Shown here: positions 1-7,282 of the stretch, piece by piece
Layout of the letters: every line of letters begins with the position of its first letter
How positions within the stretch are numbered: the first letter of the stretch is position 1
From: Hungateiclostridiaceae bacterium UBA1305
Lineage (GTDB): Bacteria > Bacillota > Clostridia > Acetivibrionales > DTU013
Assembly (NCBI GenBank): GCA_002307275.1
Contig: DBTX01000040.1
Span: forward strand, 43,227 to 51,564
DNA: 8,338 bases
Reading direction: 5' to 3'
Made by a program: the position numbers and the translations under genes
The notes under the pieces: generated by a model
Seen by the model: the letters and a program-made list of their open reading frames with translations, nothing else
What the model was told of the DNA's origin: nothing
Databases searched by the model: none

Positions 1-48
1 AAGGTACATCTGAAGGTACATCTGATGGCACATCTGAAGGTACATCGG
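1..48 (-). repeat. 12-bp tandem repeat encoding Pro-Ser-Asp-Val units
   Basis: Four consecutive 12-bp units are visible: aaggtacatctg twice, then atggcacatctg, then aaggtacatcgg. Read on the minus strand they encode a PSDV-type tetrapeptide in the C-terminal tail of the VanW-family protein. The array reaches the window edge, so its full length is unknown. Because the unit is a multiple of three, gain or loss of copies would change tail length without shifting the frame. Confidence 0.85.
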
Positions 49-1699
49 CTTCCGTAGGAACCGTAATTGCCGGCGGCGTAGCAGTCTGACCTGCGGGCAC
101 TGTAACGGCACCTTTTGTACCCCGGAGCATTTCCTGTGCGTATACTTTGTATTTGCTTGTGTGCAGTTTTGTTTGTGATACGACCTTGCCATCCATCTTG
201 ATTGTTTTGTAAGTATCTACAATATAGCCGTTCATGCCTGGCAGAACTTGCTTTGTGACGCCTGCAGGCAATGTAGGATCATCCTTGTATGTTATTGTAA
301 AAGGTGTCTGCTGTAAAATTTTGTTACTGATGATCACTGTCTTTCCCGGTGTATCATTCGTGCCTTTTATTGAAAAATATACTTTATTTCCTTTTACTGA
401 AGCAAGCAGCTTTATTGGCCACTTGCTGCTGTTCTTGAATTTGAAGTCCGTCCCTCCGTAATAAGCGGTGGCATCCTGTCCCAACGGTACATAACCGACA
501 GTAAAAGAATGATTGAGCCTTTCAACGACTTCAAGGTCCGCTCTCAATACGGCAGAGTACATGGTAGATGATACCTGGCAGATTCCTCCGCCCATCCCGT
601 CTATGATCTTGCCTGCGCTGTATACATGAGCCAATTTGAATCCATGATCCAGATCTCTTGGACCGACGACATCATTATATGAAAATTCCTGGCCGGGTGC
701 CATAACCATTTCATTTATTTTCGAGACGGCAAGTTGCATATTGTAGCCTCTGTTTTTACCATTTGTCGTAGCTGTCGAAAATGTTGTGCTCCAGGATGCG
801 AGTTCATCCTTGAACAACATAGCGGTTGCCATTTCAGATGTGATTTTCGGAGTAGTAAACGTAACAGGAAGTAACCGTTCCGTGTCCTCTGACTTTTCAA
901 GTTCGGCAACGATGCCTTCCAGTTGTGATTTATCTATTTTTCGTCCAACTACATGGGGAATCAGTGCTAATACAGAGTTTTCTATCTTATAGGAAGCATC
1001 CACTGGCTCACAATTGATTTGCTTGTACAAGTCATCGATATTGAACTTTAATGGAGAGGTGACGATAACTTCTGGTTCGATGGTGCCGCTTTTATCTTTT
1101 TCGATCAAAGCATTCACCAACTCCAGTGTTTTAGCCCTGTCGATATTCTCGCCATGAATGCCTGAACGTATCGTAACACTGTTGTCTGATATGTGCAGAT
1201 CTCCATCCGATACATTTACCAATGTCCTGTTATAAATATCATTTACGAAGGTTTCGACTTTTTTCTTATCAAAGGTTTGTGGCATATTCAGCGTAAATCC
1301 GCTTATACCCGCATGTACGATATCATAGAGACGGTCGAAAATAGTACCGCTCCGGCCTATTGCATATGCCTTCTCAGCTGCTGCCTTTATATCGTAGCGC
1401 ACATTTAAATCAGGGAAACGCACTTTTATTTCCGCTTTTTCCGTCTTAAGCGTAATTTCCTGTTTGTCTGCAACGGTTTGATATTCGGTATCCAATACCC
1501 TTTTCAATTCATCCTTGCTCAAACCGGATGCGTTTAGACTTCCTATGGTAATTCCCTTGTATATTTTATCATTCTGCAGAGTCTTAAATGCAAATGCTGT
1601 TGTCGCCATCAGCATAATTAAAATGAACACAGCGGGAATAATGAAAAATATTTTCTTCTTTTTATTTCGGGGGCGACTAAGTGGTACTTCCGGTTCCAT
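1..1699 (-). CDS. VanW-family membrane-anchored envelope protein (3' end cut by window edge)
   Basis: The frame is open from the ATG at 1699 to the left edge, giving 566 residues with no stop. A GGAGTGAG ribosome site (complement of about 1703-1710) supports the start. The N-terminus is charged (K13-K16), followed by one hydrophobic segment at about 17-38, which suggests an anchored protein with an extracellular body. Residues about 80-300 resemble the peptidoglycan-binding-like domain that often precedes VanW. Residues about 305-425 carry the VanW core, including a GGGICQVSST motif (370-379), NHS (396-398) and a G-DATAYYGGTDFKF stretch near 407-421. Residues about 447-525 look like a G5-type domain. 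The tail turns into Pro/Thr/Ala-rich sequence and then PSDV repeats at the edge. VanW domains occur in some vancomycin-resistance clusters, but their biochemical role is not settled, and nothing else here suggests resistance. Confidence is high for the family and low for function. Confidence 0.9.
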   Translation of the reverse strand, partial: MEPEVPLSRPRNKKKKIFFIIPAVFILIMLMATTAFAFKTLQNDKIYKGITIGSLNASGLSKDELKRVLDTEYQTVADKQEITLKTEKAEIKVRFPDLNVRYDIKAAAEKAYAIGRSGTIFDRLYDIVHAGISGFTLNMPQTFDKKKVETFVNDIYNRTLVNVSDGDLHISDNSVTIRSGIHGENIDRAKTLELVNALIEKDKSGTIEPEVIVTSPLKFNIDDLYKQINCEPVDASYKIENSVLALIPHVVGRKIDKSQLEGIVAELEKSEDTERLLPVTFTTPKITSEMATAMLFKDELASWSTTFSTATTNGKNRGYNMQLAVSKINEMVMAPGQEFSYNDVVGPRDLDHGFKLAHVYSAGKIIDGMGGGICQVSSTMYSAVLRADLEVVERLNHSFTVGYVPLGQDATAYYGGTDFKFKNSSKWPIKLLASVKGNKVYFSIKGTNDTPGKTVIISNKILQQTPFTITYKDDPTLPAGVTKQVLPGMNGYIVDTYKTIKMDGKVVSQTKLHTSKYKVYAQEMLRGTKGAVTVPAGQTATPPAITVPTEADVPSDVPSDVPSDVP

Positions 1700-2095
1700 T
1701 GCCTCACTCCAAATTAATTTATTCTCTTTATATAAGCGTTTTATATAAATGATACTAAGGATAACACAAAACAGGGTATTGGTATTAAATATTTTGTACT
1801 ATCTTATATATACCCTTTAGACTATAGCAAAAACATATAGGTTCCTTTCACAATACTGTTTTTTCAACTTATATATTATCGCAATTGTTTCTTCAAAATA
1901 CAATATTATTATACAGGATCAATATTAAATTTTTGTTACTGTTCTTTCAAATTTACAATACAATAGTGGAAATGCCGAACAAAAAGTATTAATATTAAGG
2001 AAGTGGGACGCCTGCATAGAGAAAAGAAGGTGTTCGGGGTAAGGTAAATGTCCCGGTCATGCAGTACGCTTCAGAGCGGAGGGACCAAAAGTCAT
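1700..2095. other. AT-rich divergent intergenic region between the VanW and NUDIX genes
   Basis: No credible gene is seen here. The two flanking genes are transcribed away from each other, so both promoters should lie inside. On the plus strand the overlapping TACAATACAAT at 1954-1964 resembles a -10 element, with TTGTTA (1933-1938) upstream at a non-ideal 15 nt. On the minus strand TTGTGT and TATATA separated by 16 nt precede the VanW gene but match the consensus only weakly. Neither is strong enough to call. A small hairpin, CGCT-TCAG-AGCG, lies at 2067-2078 just before the likely NUDIX ribosome site. Confidence 0.5.
2078..2083 (+). promoter_or_regulatory. Ribosome binding site favouring the internal NUDIX start
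   Basis: GGAGGG lies 12 nt before the ATG at 2096. The spacing is longer than ideal, but the match is better than the GGGGTAAGG before the in-frame ATG at 2048. It therefore tips the start choice to 2096, without certainty. Confidence 0.4.
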
Positions 2096-2686
2096 ATGAA
2101 TGCTTTTAATGAAACAGAATATCTTGATATATGTAAAAAACTTGAGTCAAACGGAAACATAGCTGATGTTACCATACGGTATGATTCAGCCAGCTATTTT
2201 AACCGGTTGAAAAGTGTAGTTCAGCGGGACAGACGGGGTGAAGTGGTTTTTTGTGTCATAAGGCCGAATGGCAAGATTGTTGCCATCACCTGCACAGAAT
2301 ATCCCAGGGGTATCTACAGAGTCCCTACTGGTGGGATCGGTCATGATGAAGACATCCTTGCAGCGATGTTCCGTGAAGTCAAGGAAGAGCTCGGGCTGGA
2401 TGTGAAGATCAGATCCTTCGGCGGGGTCGTCAGGATACGCTTTGAACATGCTGATGACCACGTGATGTTCTACTCCTATATTTTCATACTTGATGAAACA
2501 GGAGGACGGCTGCTTGAGGATGCCAGCGATGATGAGATTGGTGAAGTCAGGGAGGTTGACCTGGGCGGACTTATGGAAATTGTCGCCGAACTTGATGCAA
2601 TAAAGGGGAAATGGCATGATTGGGGACAATTCAGATATATAACATCAAATGCAGTATATCGTTATCTTAAAACAGGATGTATATAA
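2096..2686 (+). CDS. NUDIX hydrolase family protein
   Basis: This is a 196-residue protein if started at 2096; an in-frame ATG at 2048 would add 16 residues of no recognisable character. NUDIX enzymes hydrolyse nucleoside diphosphates linked to another group, using divalent metal. The sequence has a complete Nudix box (G-x5-E-x7-REVKEELGL) at residues 79-101 of the short form, with all metal-binding glutamates present. A strand-rich segment before it contains GKIVAI and YRVPTGG, and strands after it contain VVRIRF and HVMFYSYIF, as expected for the fold. About 60 residues precede the fold and may form a separate helical N-terminal element. No substrate-specificity motif is evident, so the substrate cannot be named. 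Possible roles include sanitising oxidised nucleotides or cleaving a nucleotide sugar or cofactor. The gene lies 55 bp upstream of the yaaL-type gene on the same strand and may be read together with it. Confidence 0.88.
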   Translation: MNAFNETEYLDICKKLESNGNIADVTIRYDSASYFNRLKSVVQRDRRGEVVFCVIRPNGKIVAITCTEYPRGIYRVPTGGIGHDEDILAAMFREVKEELGLDVKIRSFGGVVRIRFEHADDHVMFYSYIFILDETGGRLLEDASDDEIGEVREVDLGGLMEIVAELDAIKGKWHDWGQFRYITSNAVYRYLKTGCI

Positions 2687-2705
2687 TTGTAAATTTGCGC
2701 CTATA

Positions 2706-2730
2706 CTTATAGCGATATATTAACTATAAG
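2706..2730. repeat. Inverted repeat CTTATAG / CTATAAG before the YaaL-type gene
   Basis: Seven-base arms at 2706-2712 and 2724-2730 are exact complements separated by 11 nt. The right arm abuts the AGAGGTG ribosome site of the next gene, so a bound protein or a folded leader could affect its expression. The arms are AT-rich, so chance is a real alternative. Confidence 0.35.
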
Positions 2731-2741
2731 AGGTGCGAAAA

Positions 2742-3044
2742 ATGAGTACCGGAACTGTAAAATATGAATCCAGGCATGGAAAGAGTCTTATCGGACCAGG
2801 AACCGTCAAAAAATCGATTTTTTCAAAAATATCTCATGCAGCGCTACTCAGTGCCGAGGACCGTGATCTTCTAAGAGTAACGCTGGAAGCCCGCGATGAA
2901 TGGCGGGATACAAATTCCAATTTCGATTATGTACATGAAGATATGCTGGTAGATTATTATACATACAAACTGAAAGCCTGCGAAGCAAGATACACCTATT
3001 TTCTGAAACTTGTTAAGGAAAAGGGACTCTCCCGCTACGTATGA
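2742..3044 (+). CDS. yaaL: YaaL/DUF2508 family protein
   Basis: This is a small soluble protein of 100 residues. The ATG at 2742 is chosen over the in-frame GTG at 2733 because the GTG lies inside the AAGAGGTG ribosome site (2728-2735), which sits correctly spaced before the ATG. Residues about 38-95 match the DUF2508/YaaL pattern: a helix beginning AEDRDLLRVTLEARDEW, an FDYV element (61-64), a DYYTYKLKACEARY segment (71-84), then a charged helical end. Residues 1-37 are basic and poorly structured. The biochemical function of the family is unknown. In Bacillus subtilis yaaL lies between recR and bofA, and here too a bofA gene follows, which supports both identifications. No membrane segment or signal peptide is visible. 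Confidence 0.82.
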   Translation: MSTGTVKYESRHGKSLIGPGTVKKSIFSKISHAALLSAEDRDLLRVTLEARDEWRDTNSNFDYVHEDMLVDYYTYKLKACEARYTYFLKLVKEKGLSRYV

Positions 3045-3107
3045 CTTATACCGGAACAGTAAATATAGTCATAATCGATCATTTGTACAAGTATATATAT
3101 TGTATAA

Positions 3108-3125
3108 GTCCAAGAAAGCTTGGAC
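3108..3125 (+). other. Seven-bp stem hairpin between the YaaL-type gene and bofA
   Basis: GTCCAAG-AAAG-CTTGGAC is a perfect 7-bp stem with a 4-nt loop, in the 114-bp gap before bofA. The following bases (CCTAATTC) are not U-rich, so it is not a standard intrinsic terminator. It may be an attenuating or stabilising leader element for bofA. Confidence 0.4.
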
Positions 3126-3158
3126 CCTAATTCAATCCATAGAAATTGGGGCAGGATT

Positions 3159-3431
3159 ATGACGGTTGATTATGGAGTTATTCTGGCATATGTAGTTGGT
3201 ATCATTTTGCTTTTTATACTTGGAAGGCTGCTTCTATTACCGCTAAAGGTATTGCTGAAACTGGTCTATAATTCTTTGCTTGGAGCGATTGCTATATTAC
3301 TGGTCAATTTTGTCGGCGCGTTTATCGGTTTTCATATTGCTTTTAATATTTATACCGCATTCATTGTAGGGACATTGGGTATTCCCGGATTTGTACTTCT
3401 TGTTATTCTCAAGCTTATCTTTGGTATTTAG
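3159..3431 (+). CDS. bofA: BofA, inhibitor of pro-sigma-K processing
   Basis: BofA is an integral membrane protein of the forespore-surrounding membranes. In B. subtilis, together with SpoIVFA, it holds the protease SpoIVFB inactive until the forespore signals, delaying activation of sigma-K. This product is 90 residues, close to the usual size of about 87. It is almost wholly hydrophobic, with likely membrane segments at about 6-28 and 36-58 and a third hydrophobic stretch at about 66-88. The C-terminal FNIYTAFIVGTLGIPGFVLL segment is the most typical BofA feature. I chose the ATG at 3159 because it gives the family length; a TTG at 3120 in frame would add 13 polar residues and lies inside a hairpin. 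The ribosome site (GGGGCAGGA) is untidy and close to the start. The preceding YaaL-type gene supports the call. In B. subtilis bofA is sigma-E dependent; no clear sigma-E site was found here. Confidence 0.88.
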   Translation: MTVDYGVILAYVVGIILLFILGRLLLLPLKVLLKLVYNSLLGAIAILLVNFVGAFIGFHIAFNIYTAFIVGTLGIPGFVLLVILKLIFGI

Positions 3432-3460
3432 ATATTGTATACAATAAACAATATTTTTAT
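3430..3460 (+). terminator. Possible weak terminator or operator after bofA
   Basis: ATATTGT (3432-3438) and ACAATAT (3448-3454) are exact inverted arms with a 9-nt spacer, followed by a short T run (3454-3458). The stem is almost all A-T, so terminator strength would be low. The left half also contains the perfect palindrome ATTGTATACAAT (3434-3445), so a protein-binding site is an alternative reading. Confidence 0.3.
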
Positions 3461-3483
3461 CTTCTGATTTATTAATTCATTTC

Positions 3484-3511
3484 TTGACTCATCCTTGTAA
3501 ATGCTGATAAT
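3484..3511 (+). promoter_or_regulatory. Candidate upstream sigma-A-type promoter for nifJ
   Basis: TTGACT (3484-3489) and GATAAT (3506-3511) each match the consensus at five of six positions, with a 16-nt spacer. Transcription would begin near 3518 and give a leader of roughly 140 nt. It may act beside the closer promoter. Confidence 0.4.
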
Positions 3512-3567
3512 AAAGGTAGAAGCCCAGATATTTATTTGCATTTTGTATACACAATAATGATGCAACC

Positions 3568-3596
3568 TTTACAAAATGGCAAAAAACTGATAAAAT
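3568..3596 (+). promoter_or_regulatory. Best sigma-A-type promoter for nifJ
   Basis: TTTACA (3568-3573) and TAAAAT (3591-3596) each match at five of six positions, with an ideal 17-nt spacer. A TGA directly before the -10 gives an extended -10 element. Transcription would start near 3603, leaving about 53 nt of leader before the nifJ ATG. Confidence 0.6.
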
Positions 3597-3655
3597 ACAG
3601 TACTAGTTACATAGTATTATTCGTATTTTTTACTTATTTAAGGGGGTATATAATA

Positions 3656-6600
3656 ATGTCAAGACCAAAACAATCAATGGACGGCAATACAGCTGCTGCA
3701 CATGTATCATATGCATTCACTGATGTTGCTGCCATTTACCCAATTACACCTTCAAGTCCAATGGCTGATTTTGTTGACCAATGGTCCGCGATAGGTCGTG
3801 AAAACATTTTTGGCAACCAGGTCAAGGTTGTTGAGATGCAATCTGAAGCAGGTGCGGCTGGCGCTGTTCACGGTTCTCTTGCTGCTGGTGCCATGACTAC
3901 CACCTTCACCGCTTCGCAGGGCCTTCTCCTGATGATTCCCAATATGTTCAAAATCGCCGGGGAACTGCTTCCCAGTGTATTTCACGTATCTGCGCGTACA
4001 GTTGCTTCACATGCGTTGAATATCTTCGGGGACCATAGTGACGTATATTCCTGCCGTCAGACCGGATTTGCCATGTTAGCCGAATCAAACCCACAGGAAG
4101 TAATGGACTTGAGCGCTGTTGCACATCTGGCAACAATTGAAGGCAGCGTTCCTTTTATCAACTTCTTCGATGGTTTCCGTACATCACATGAAGTTCAAAA
4201 AATTGAAATGTGGGATTACAAGGATCTCAAGGAAATGTGCAACATGGCTGCTGTAAAGGCTTTCCGCGAACATTCGTTAAGCCCGGAGCATCCTGCAATG
4301 CGTGGTTCACATGAAAATGGAGATATATTCTTCCAGCATCGTGAAGCATGCAACAAATATTACAATGAATTGCCGGCTATTGTTGAAAAATATATGGCGA
4401 AGGTAAACGAAAAACTTGGTACAAATTATGATTTATTCAACTATTATGGCGCACCGGATGCTGAACGTGTCATCATTGCCATGGGTTCTTTCTGTGATGT
4501 GGCTGAAGAAGTTATCGATTACCTGACGGCTGCAGGGGAGAAAGTTGGACTTGTCAAGGTACGTCTATATCGTCCCTGGGTTTCCAACAGCCTTCTTAAG
4601 GTTCTTCCCAAAACAGTTAAAAAAATTGCTGTGCTTGACCGTACAAAAGAGCCGGGAGCATTAGGAGAACCATTATACCTTGATGTTGCTACAACTCTCC
4701 GTGAGGCGGGACTTCATAATGTAATAATTACAAATGGCCGCTATGGGCTAGGTTCCAAGGATACTCCGCCTTCATCAGCGTTTGCTGTTTATACGGAGCT
4801 CAAGAAGGATGCTCCCAAGCTGCGCTTTACAATCGGTATCGAAGACGATGTAACCTACTTAAGCTTGCCGGAAATTAAGCCTGCTCCTATTACAGCTGCT
4901 GCAGGTACGGTAGAGTGTAAATTCTGGGGTCTTGGCGGAGATGGTACTGTTGGTGCCAACAAGAACTCCACAAAGATCATCGGTGACCATACTGAAAAAT
5001 ATATCCAGGCATATTTTCAATATGATTCCAAGAAAACCGGCGGTATCACAATCTCCCATCTCAGATTTGGGGAAAAGCCAATCAAGAGCCCATATTACAT
5101 TAATCAAGCTGACTTTGTTGCCTGTCATAATCCATCTTACGTGGTTAAAGGCTTCAAGATGGTCCAGGATGTAAAACCGGGCGGGATTTTCATGATTAAC
5201 TGCCAGTGGTCTGATGAAGAATTGGCTACGAAATTGAATGCCGCCGCTAAAAAATATATCGCAGACCACAACGTTCAGGTATACACCATCAACGCGATTG
5301 ATAAGGCAATTGAAATTGGTATGGGTAAACGTACCAACACAATTCTCCAATCTGCGTTCTTCAAGCTGGCAAAGGTAATGCCCATTGAAGAGGCTATTCA
5401 GTTTATGAAAGCAGCTGCAAAGAAATCATACAGCTCGAAAGGCGACGCAATTGTTGAAATGAATTATAAAGCAATTGATGCAGGGTTAACTGCTCTTCAT
5501 AAAGTTGAAGTTCCTGCTGCATGGTCGAATCCGGAAGCCGATCCGTCTGCTCCGGAGCTCCAAGGCCGTAAGAAGGTAGTCGATATGGTTAAGAATCTTC
5601 TTAACCCGATCGCGTTAATGGATGGAGATAGTCTTCCTGTATCTGCATTCGCAGAGAATCCGGACGGACAATTCGAGCTGGGTGCCGCTGCATATGAGAA
5701 GCGCGGTACGGCCGTAATGGTGCCGGAATGGGATGCAAAAGCATGTATCCAATGCAACAGTTGTGCGTTTGTCTGCTCACATGCAACAATACGCCCGTTT
5801 ATGCTAAGCGAAGAGGAAGTAAAGGCAGCTCCTGCCAACATCAAACTTGCCGATACAAAGCCCAAGGCTGGTGCATACAAGTTTACAATGAGCGTAACTC
5901 CGTTGGATTGTATGGGATGTGCCGAATGTATCACTGTATGTCCGGTTAAGGAAAAGGCTATAAAGATGGTCCCACAGGAATCACAGGCTGACCAGCAGCC
6001 GGTATTTGATTATTTGGTTGCAAACGTGGGCAAGAAGCCAGGAATGCCAGCCGATACTACGGTGAAGGGATCTCAGTTCAACCAGCCGCTTCTTGAATTC
6101 TCAGGAAGCTGCGCAGGATGTGCTGAAACATCTTACGCCCGTTTAATCACCCAGTTGTTTGGCGAGCAGATGTATATCTCAAATGCTACCGGATGTTCTT
6201 CTATCTGGGGAAATCCTGCTGCAACCAGCCCATTTACAGTAAATAAGGATACCAACATGGGTCCTGCCTGGTCAAACTCCTTGTTCGAGGATAATGCGGA
6301 GCACGGTTTTGGTATGTATCTTGGACAAAAGGTTCTTCGCGATCAGGCAATAGACAAGATTGAAAAGCTTGCTGCTTCCGATCAGGCTTCCTCTGAGCTG
6401 AAGGCTGCCGCTGCCAGATTCATAGAAACAAAAGACAGCACAAAAGAGAACGCATCTGCTGCCAAAGCGCTGGTTACTGAAATTGAAAAAGCTGCTGCTG
6501 CAGGCTGTGATCTTTCTAAAGAAATCCTTGAGAAAAAGCAATACCTTGCCAAGAAATCCGTATGGATTCTCGGCGGTGATGGATGGGCTTACGATATTGG

Positions 6601-7207
6601 CTTTGGCGGACTTGACCATGTACTTGCTTCAGGTGCGAATGTAAACGTTATGGTATTCGATACGGAAATGTATTCAAATACGGGCGGACAGGCATCCAAG
6701 GCTTCCAACATCGGAGAGGTTTGCCAGTTTGCTGCTGCAGGCAAAGATATCGGCAAGAAGAGTCTTTCTGAAATTGCCATGAGCTATGGTTACGTATATG
6801 TGGCCCAGATAGCTCTTGGCGCAAGTCCGGCTCAGGCTGTCAAGGTGATTGCCGAAGCGGAGGCTTACAATGGACCATCCTTGATTATCGGATATGCTCC
6901 TTGCGAACTTCACGGAATCAAAGGCGGTATGAACCATTGCCAGGATGAAATGAAGAAGGCGGTATCTTCCGGTTACTGGAATCTGTTCTCCTTCAACCCT
7001 GCTCTTAAGGCGGAAGGCAAGAATCCGTTTACACTGACATCCAAGCCAGGCGATGGGACTTATCAGGAATTCCTGGGCAATGAAACACGCTACGGCCGTT
7101 TGACCCGTGCATTCCCGGAACGTGCTGAAAAACTCTTCAGCGAGTCTGAGAAAGTCGCCAAAGAGCGTTATGAGCATTTGTTAAGATTGGTGGAACTCTA
7201 TAAGTAA
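3656..7207 (+). CDS. nifJ: Pyruvate:ferredoxin (flavodoxin) oxidoreductase, single-chain
   Basis: PFOR oxidatively decarboxylates pyruvate with CoA to acetyl-CoA and CO2 and reduces ferredoxin; it is cytoplasmic and central to clostridial fermentation. The ATG at 3656 follows AGGGGG (3641-3646) at 9 nt and gives 1183 residues, the usual homodimeric PFOR size; the frame is open upstream to 3536 but that part overlaps the promoter. The N-terminal domain has YPITP with T31, E64 and R114, at the same positions as the pyruvate/TPP residues of the Desulfovibrio africanus enzyme. A gamma-type domain spans about 425-610 and the YEKRG motif lies at 680-684. The two-[4Fe-4S] ferredoxin domain has C697, C700, C703, C707 and C752, C755, C758, C762. 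The proximal cluster ligands are C819, C822, C847 and C1095. The TPP motif has GDG (974-976) and N1008. All key residues are intact. It appears to be a single-gene unit with its own promoter and a downstream hairpin. Confidence 0.97.
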   Translation: MSRPKQSMDGNTAAAHVSYAFTDVAAIYPITPSSPMADFVDQWSAIGRENIFGNQVKVVEMQSEAGAAGAVHGSLAAGAMTTTFTASQGLLLMIPNMFKIAGELLPSVFHVSARTVASHALNIFGDHSDVYSCRQTGFAMLAESNPQEVMDLSAVAHLATIEGSVPFINFFDGFRTSHEVQKIEMWDYKDLKEMCNMAAVKAFREHSLSPEHPAMRGSHENGDIFFQHREACNKYYNELPAIVEKYMAKVNEKLGTNYDLFNYYGAPDAERVIIAMGSFCDVAEEVIDYLTAAGEKVGLVKVRLYRPWVSNSLLKVLPKTVKKIAVLDRTKEPGALGEPLYLDVATTLREAGLHNVIITNGRYGLGSKDTPPSSAFAVYTELKKDAPKLRFTIGIEDDVTYLSLPEIKPAPITAAAGTVECKFWGLGGDGTVGANKNSTKIIGDHTEKYIQAYFQYDSKKTGGITISHLRFGEKPIKSPYYINQADFVACHNPSYVVKGFKMVQDVKPGGIFMINCQWSDEELATKLNAAAKKYIADHNVQVYTINAIDKAIEIGMGKRTNTILQSAFFKLAKVMPIEEAIQFMKAAAKKSYSSKGDAIVEMNYKAIDAGLTALHKVEVPAAWSNPEADPSAPELQGRKKVVDMVKNLLNPIALMDGDSLPVSAFAENPDGQFELGAAAYEKRGTAVMVPEWDAKACIQCNSCAFVCSHATIRPFMLSEEEVKAAPANIKLADTKPKAGAYKFTMSVTPLDCMGCAECITVCPVKEKAIKMVPQESQADQQPVFDYLVANVGKKPGMPADTTVKGSQFNQPLLEFSGSCAGCAETSYARLITQLFGEQMYISNATGCSSIWGNPAATSPFTVNKDTNMGPAWSNSLFEDNAEHGFGMYLGQKVLRDQAIDKIEKLAASDQASSELKAAAARFIETKDSTKENASAAKALVTEIEKAAAAGCDLSKEILEKKQYLAKKSVWILGGDGWAYDIGFGGLDHVLASGANVNVMVFDTEMYSNTGGQASKASNIGEVCQFAAAGKDIGKKSLSEIAMSYGYVYVAQIALGASPAQAVKVIAEAEAYNGPSLIIGYAPCELHGIKGGMNHCQDEMKKAVSSGYWNLFSFNPALKAEGKNPFTLTSKPGDGTYQEFLGNETRYGRLTRAFPERAEKLFSESEKVAKERYEHLLRLVELYK

Positions 7208-7215
7208 CAGCAAAA

Positions 7216-7243
7216 CGGGGGAAAGGCTTTTGCGTTTCCCCTG
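7216..7243 (+). other. Hairpin directly after nifJ without a U tract
   Basis: GGGGAAA (7218-7224) pairs exactly with TTTCCCC (7235-7241), and a G-U and a C-G pair extend the base of the stem. Only 10 nt separate it from the nifJ stop. The bases after it (CGAACTG) are not U-rich, so it may protect the mRNA 3' end rather than terminate. Confidence 0.5.
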
Positions 7244-7282
7244 CGAACTGTACAAAACGTTATCTGAATATGGTACTAAAGG

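Larger units (their letters stand above)
3432..3655 (+). promoter_or_regulatory. nifJ upstream region with two TTGTATACA boxes
   Basis: The 224-bp gap contains TTGTATACA at 3435-3443 and again at 3543-3551, each continuing into ACAATAA-like sequence. The second copy ends 16 nt before the -35 element of the best nifJ promoter. The layout suggests a repeated binding site, but no known regulator consensus fits: Rex sites have the form TTGT-N10-ACAA, and the nearest match here, TTGT-N9-ACAA at 3435-3451, is one base short. Confidence 0.4.

Noticed and set aside
1..48. Short tandem repeats considered as a CRISPR array
   Set aside because: The 12-bp units are directly adjacent without spacers and are in frame within a coding tail.
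234..992. Plus-strand open frames opposite the VanW gene
   Set aside because: They are short, have no good ribosome sites, and oppose a long conserved domain sequence on the minus strand.
2186..2629. Antisense open frame of 147 codons inside the NUDIX gene
   Set aside because: The sense strand carries a perfect Nudix box, and the antisense product has no recognisable features.
3432..3454. Rex (redox repressor) operator upstream of nifJ
   Set aside because: TTGT and ACAA half-sites are present but 9 rather than 10 bases apart, and the inner TAA/TTA bases of the clostridial Rex pattern are missing.
3536..3655. In-frame 40-codon upstream extension of nifJ
   Set aside because: It overlaps the best promoter and lacks a ribosome site, while the ATG at 3656 has AGGGGG at 9 nt and begins exactly where PFOR proteins begin.
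4859..5350. Antisense open frame of 163 codons inside nifJ
   Set aside because: It is fully opposite a well-supported PFOR gene, its product resembles no protein family I know, and it looks like a codon-bias shadow. The antisense frames at 5497-5934, 6272-6619 and 6674-7177 are the same case.
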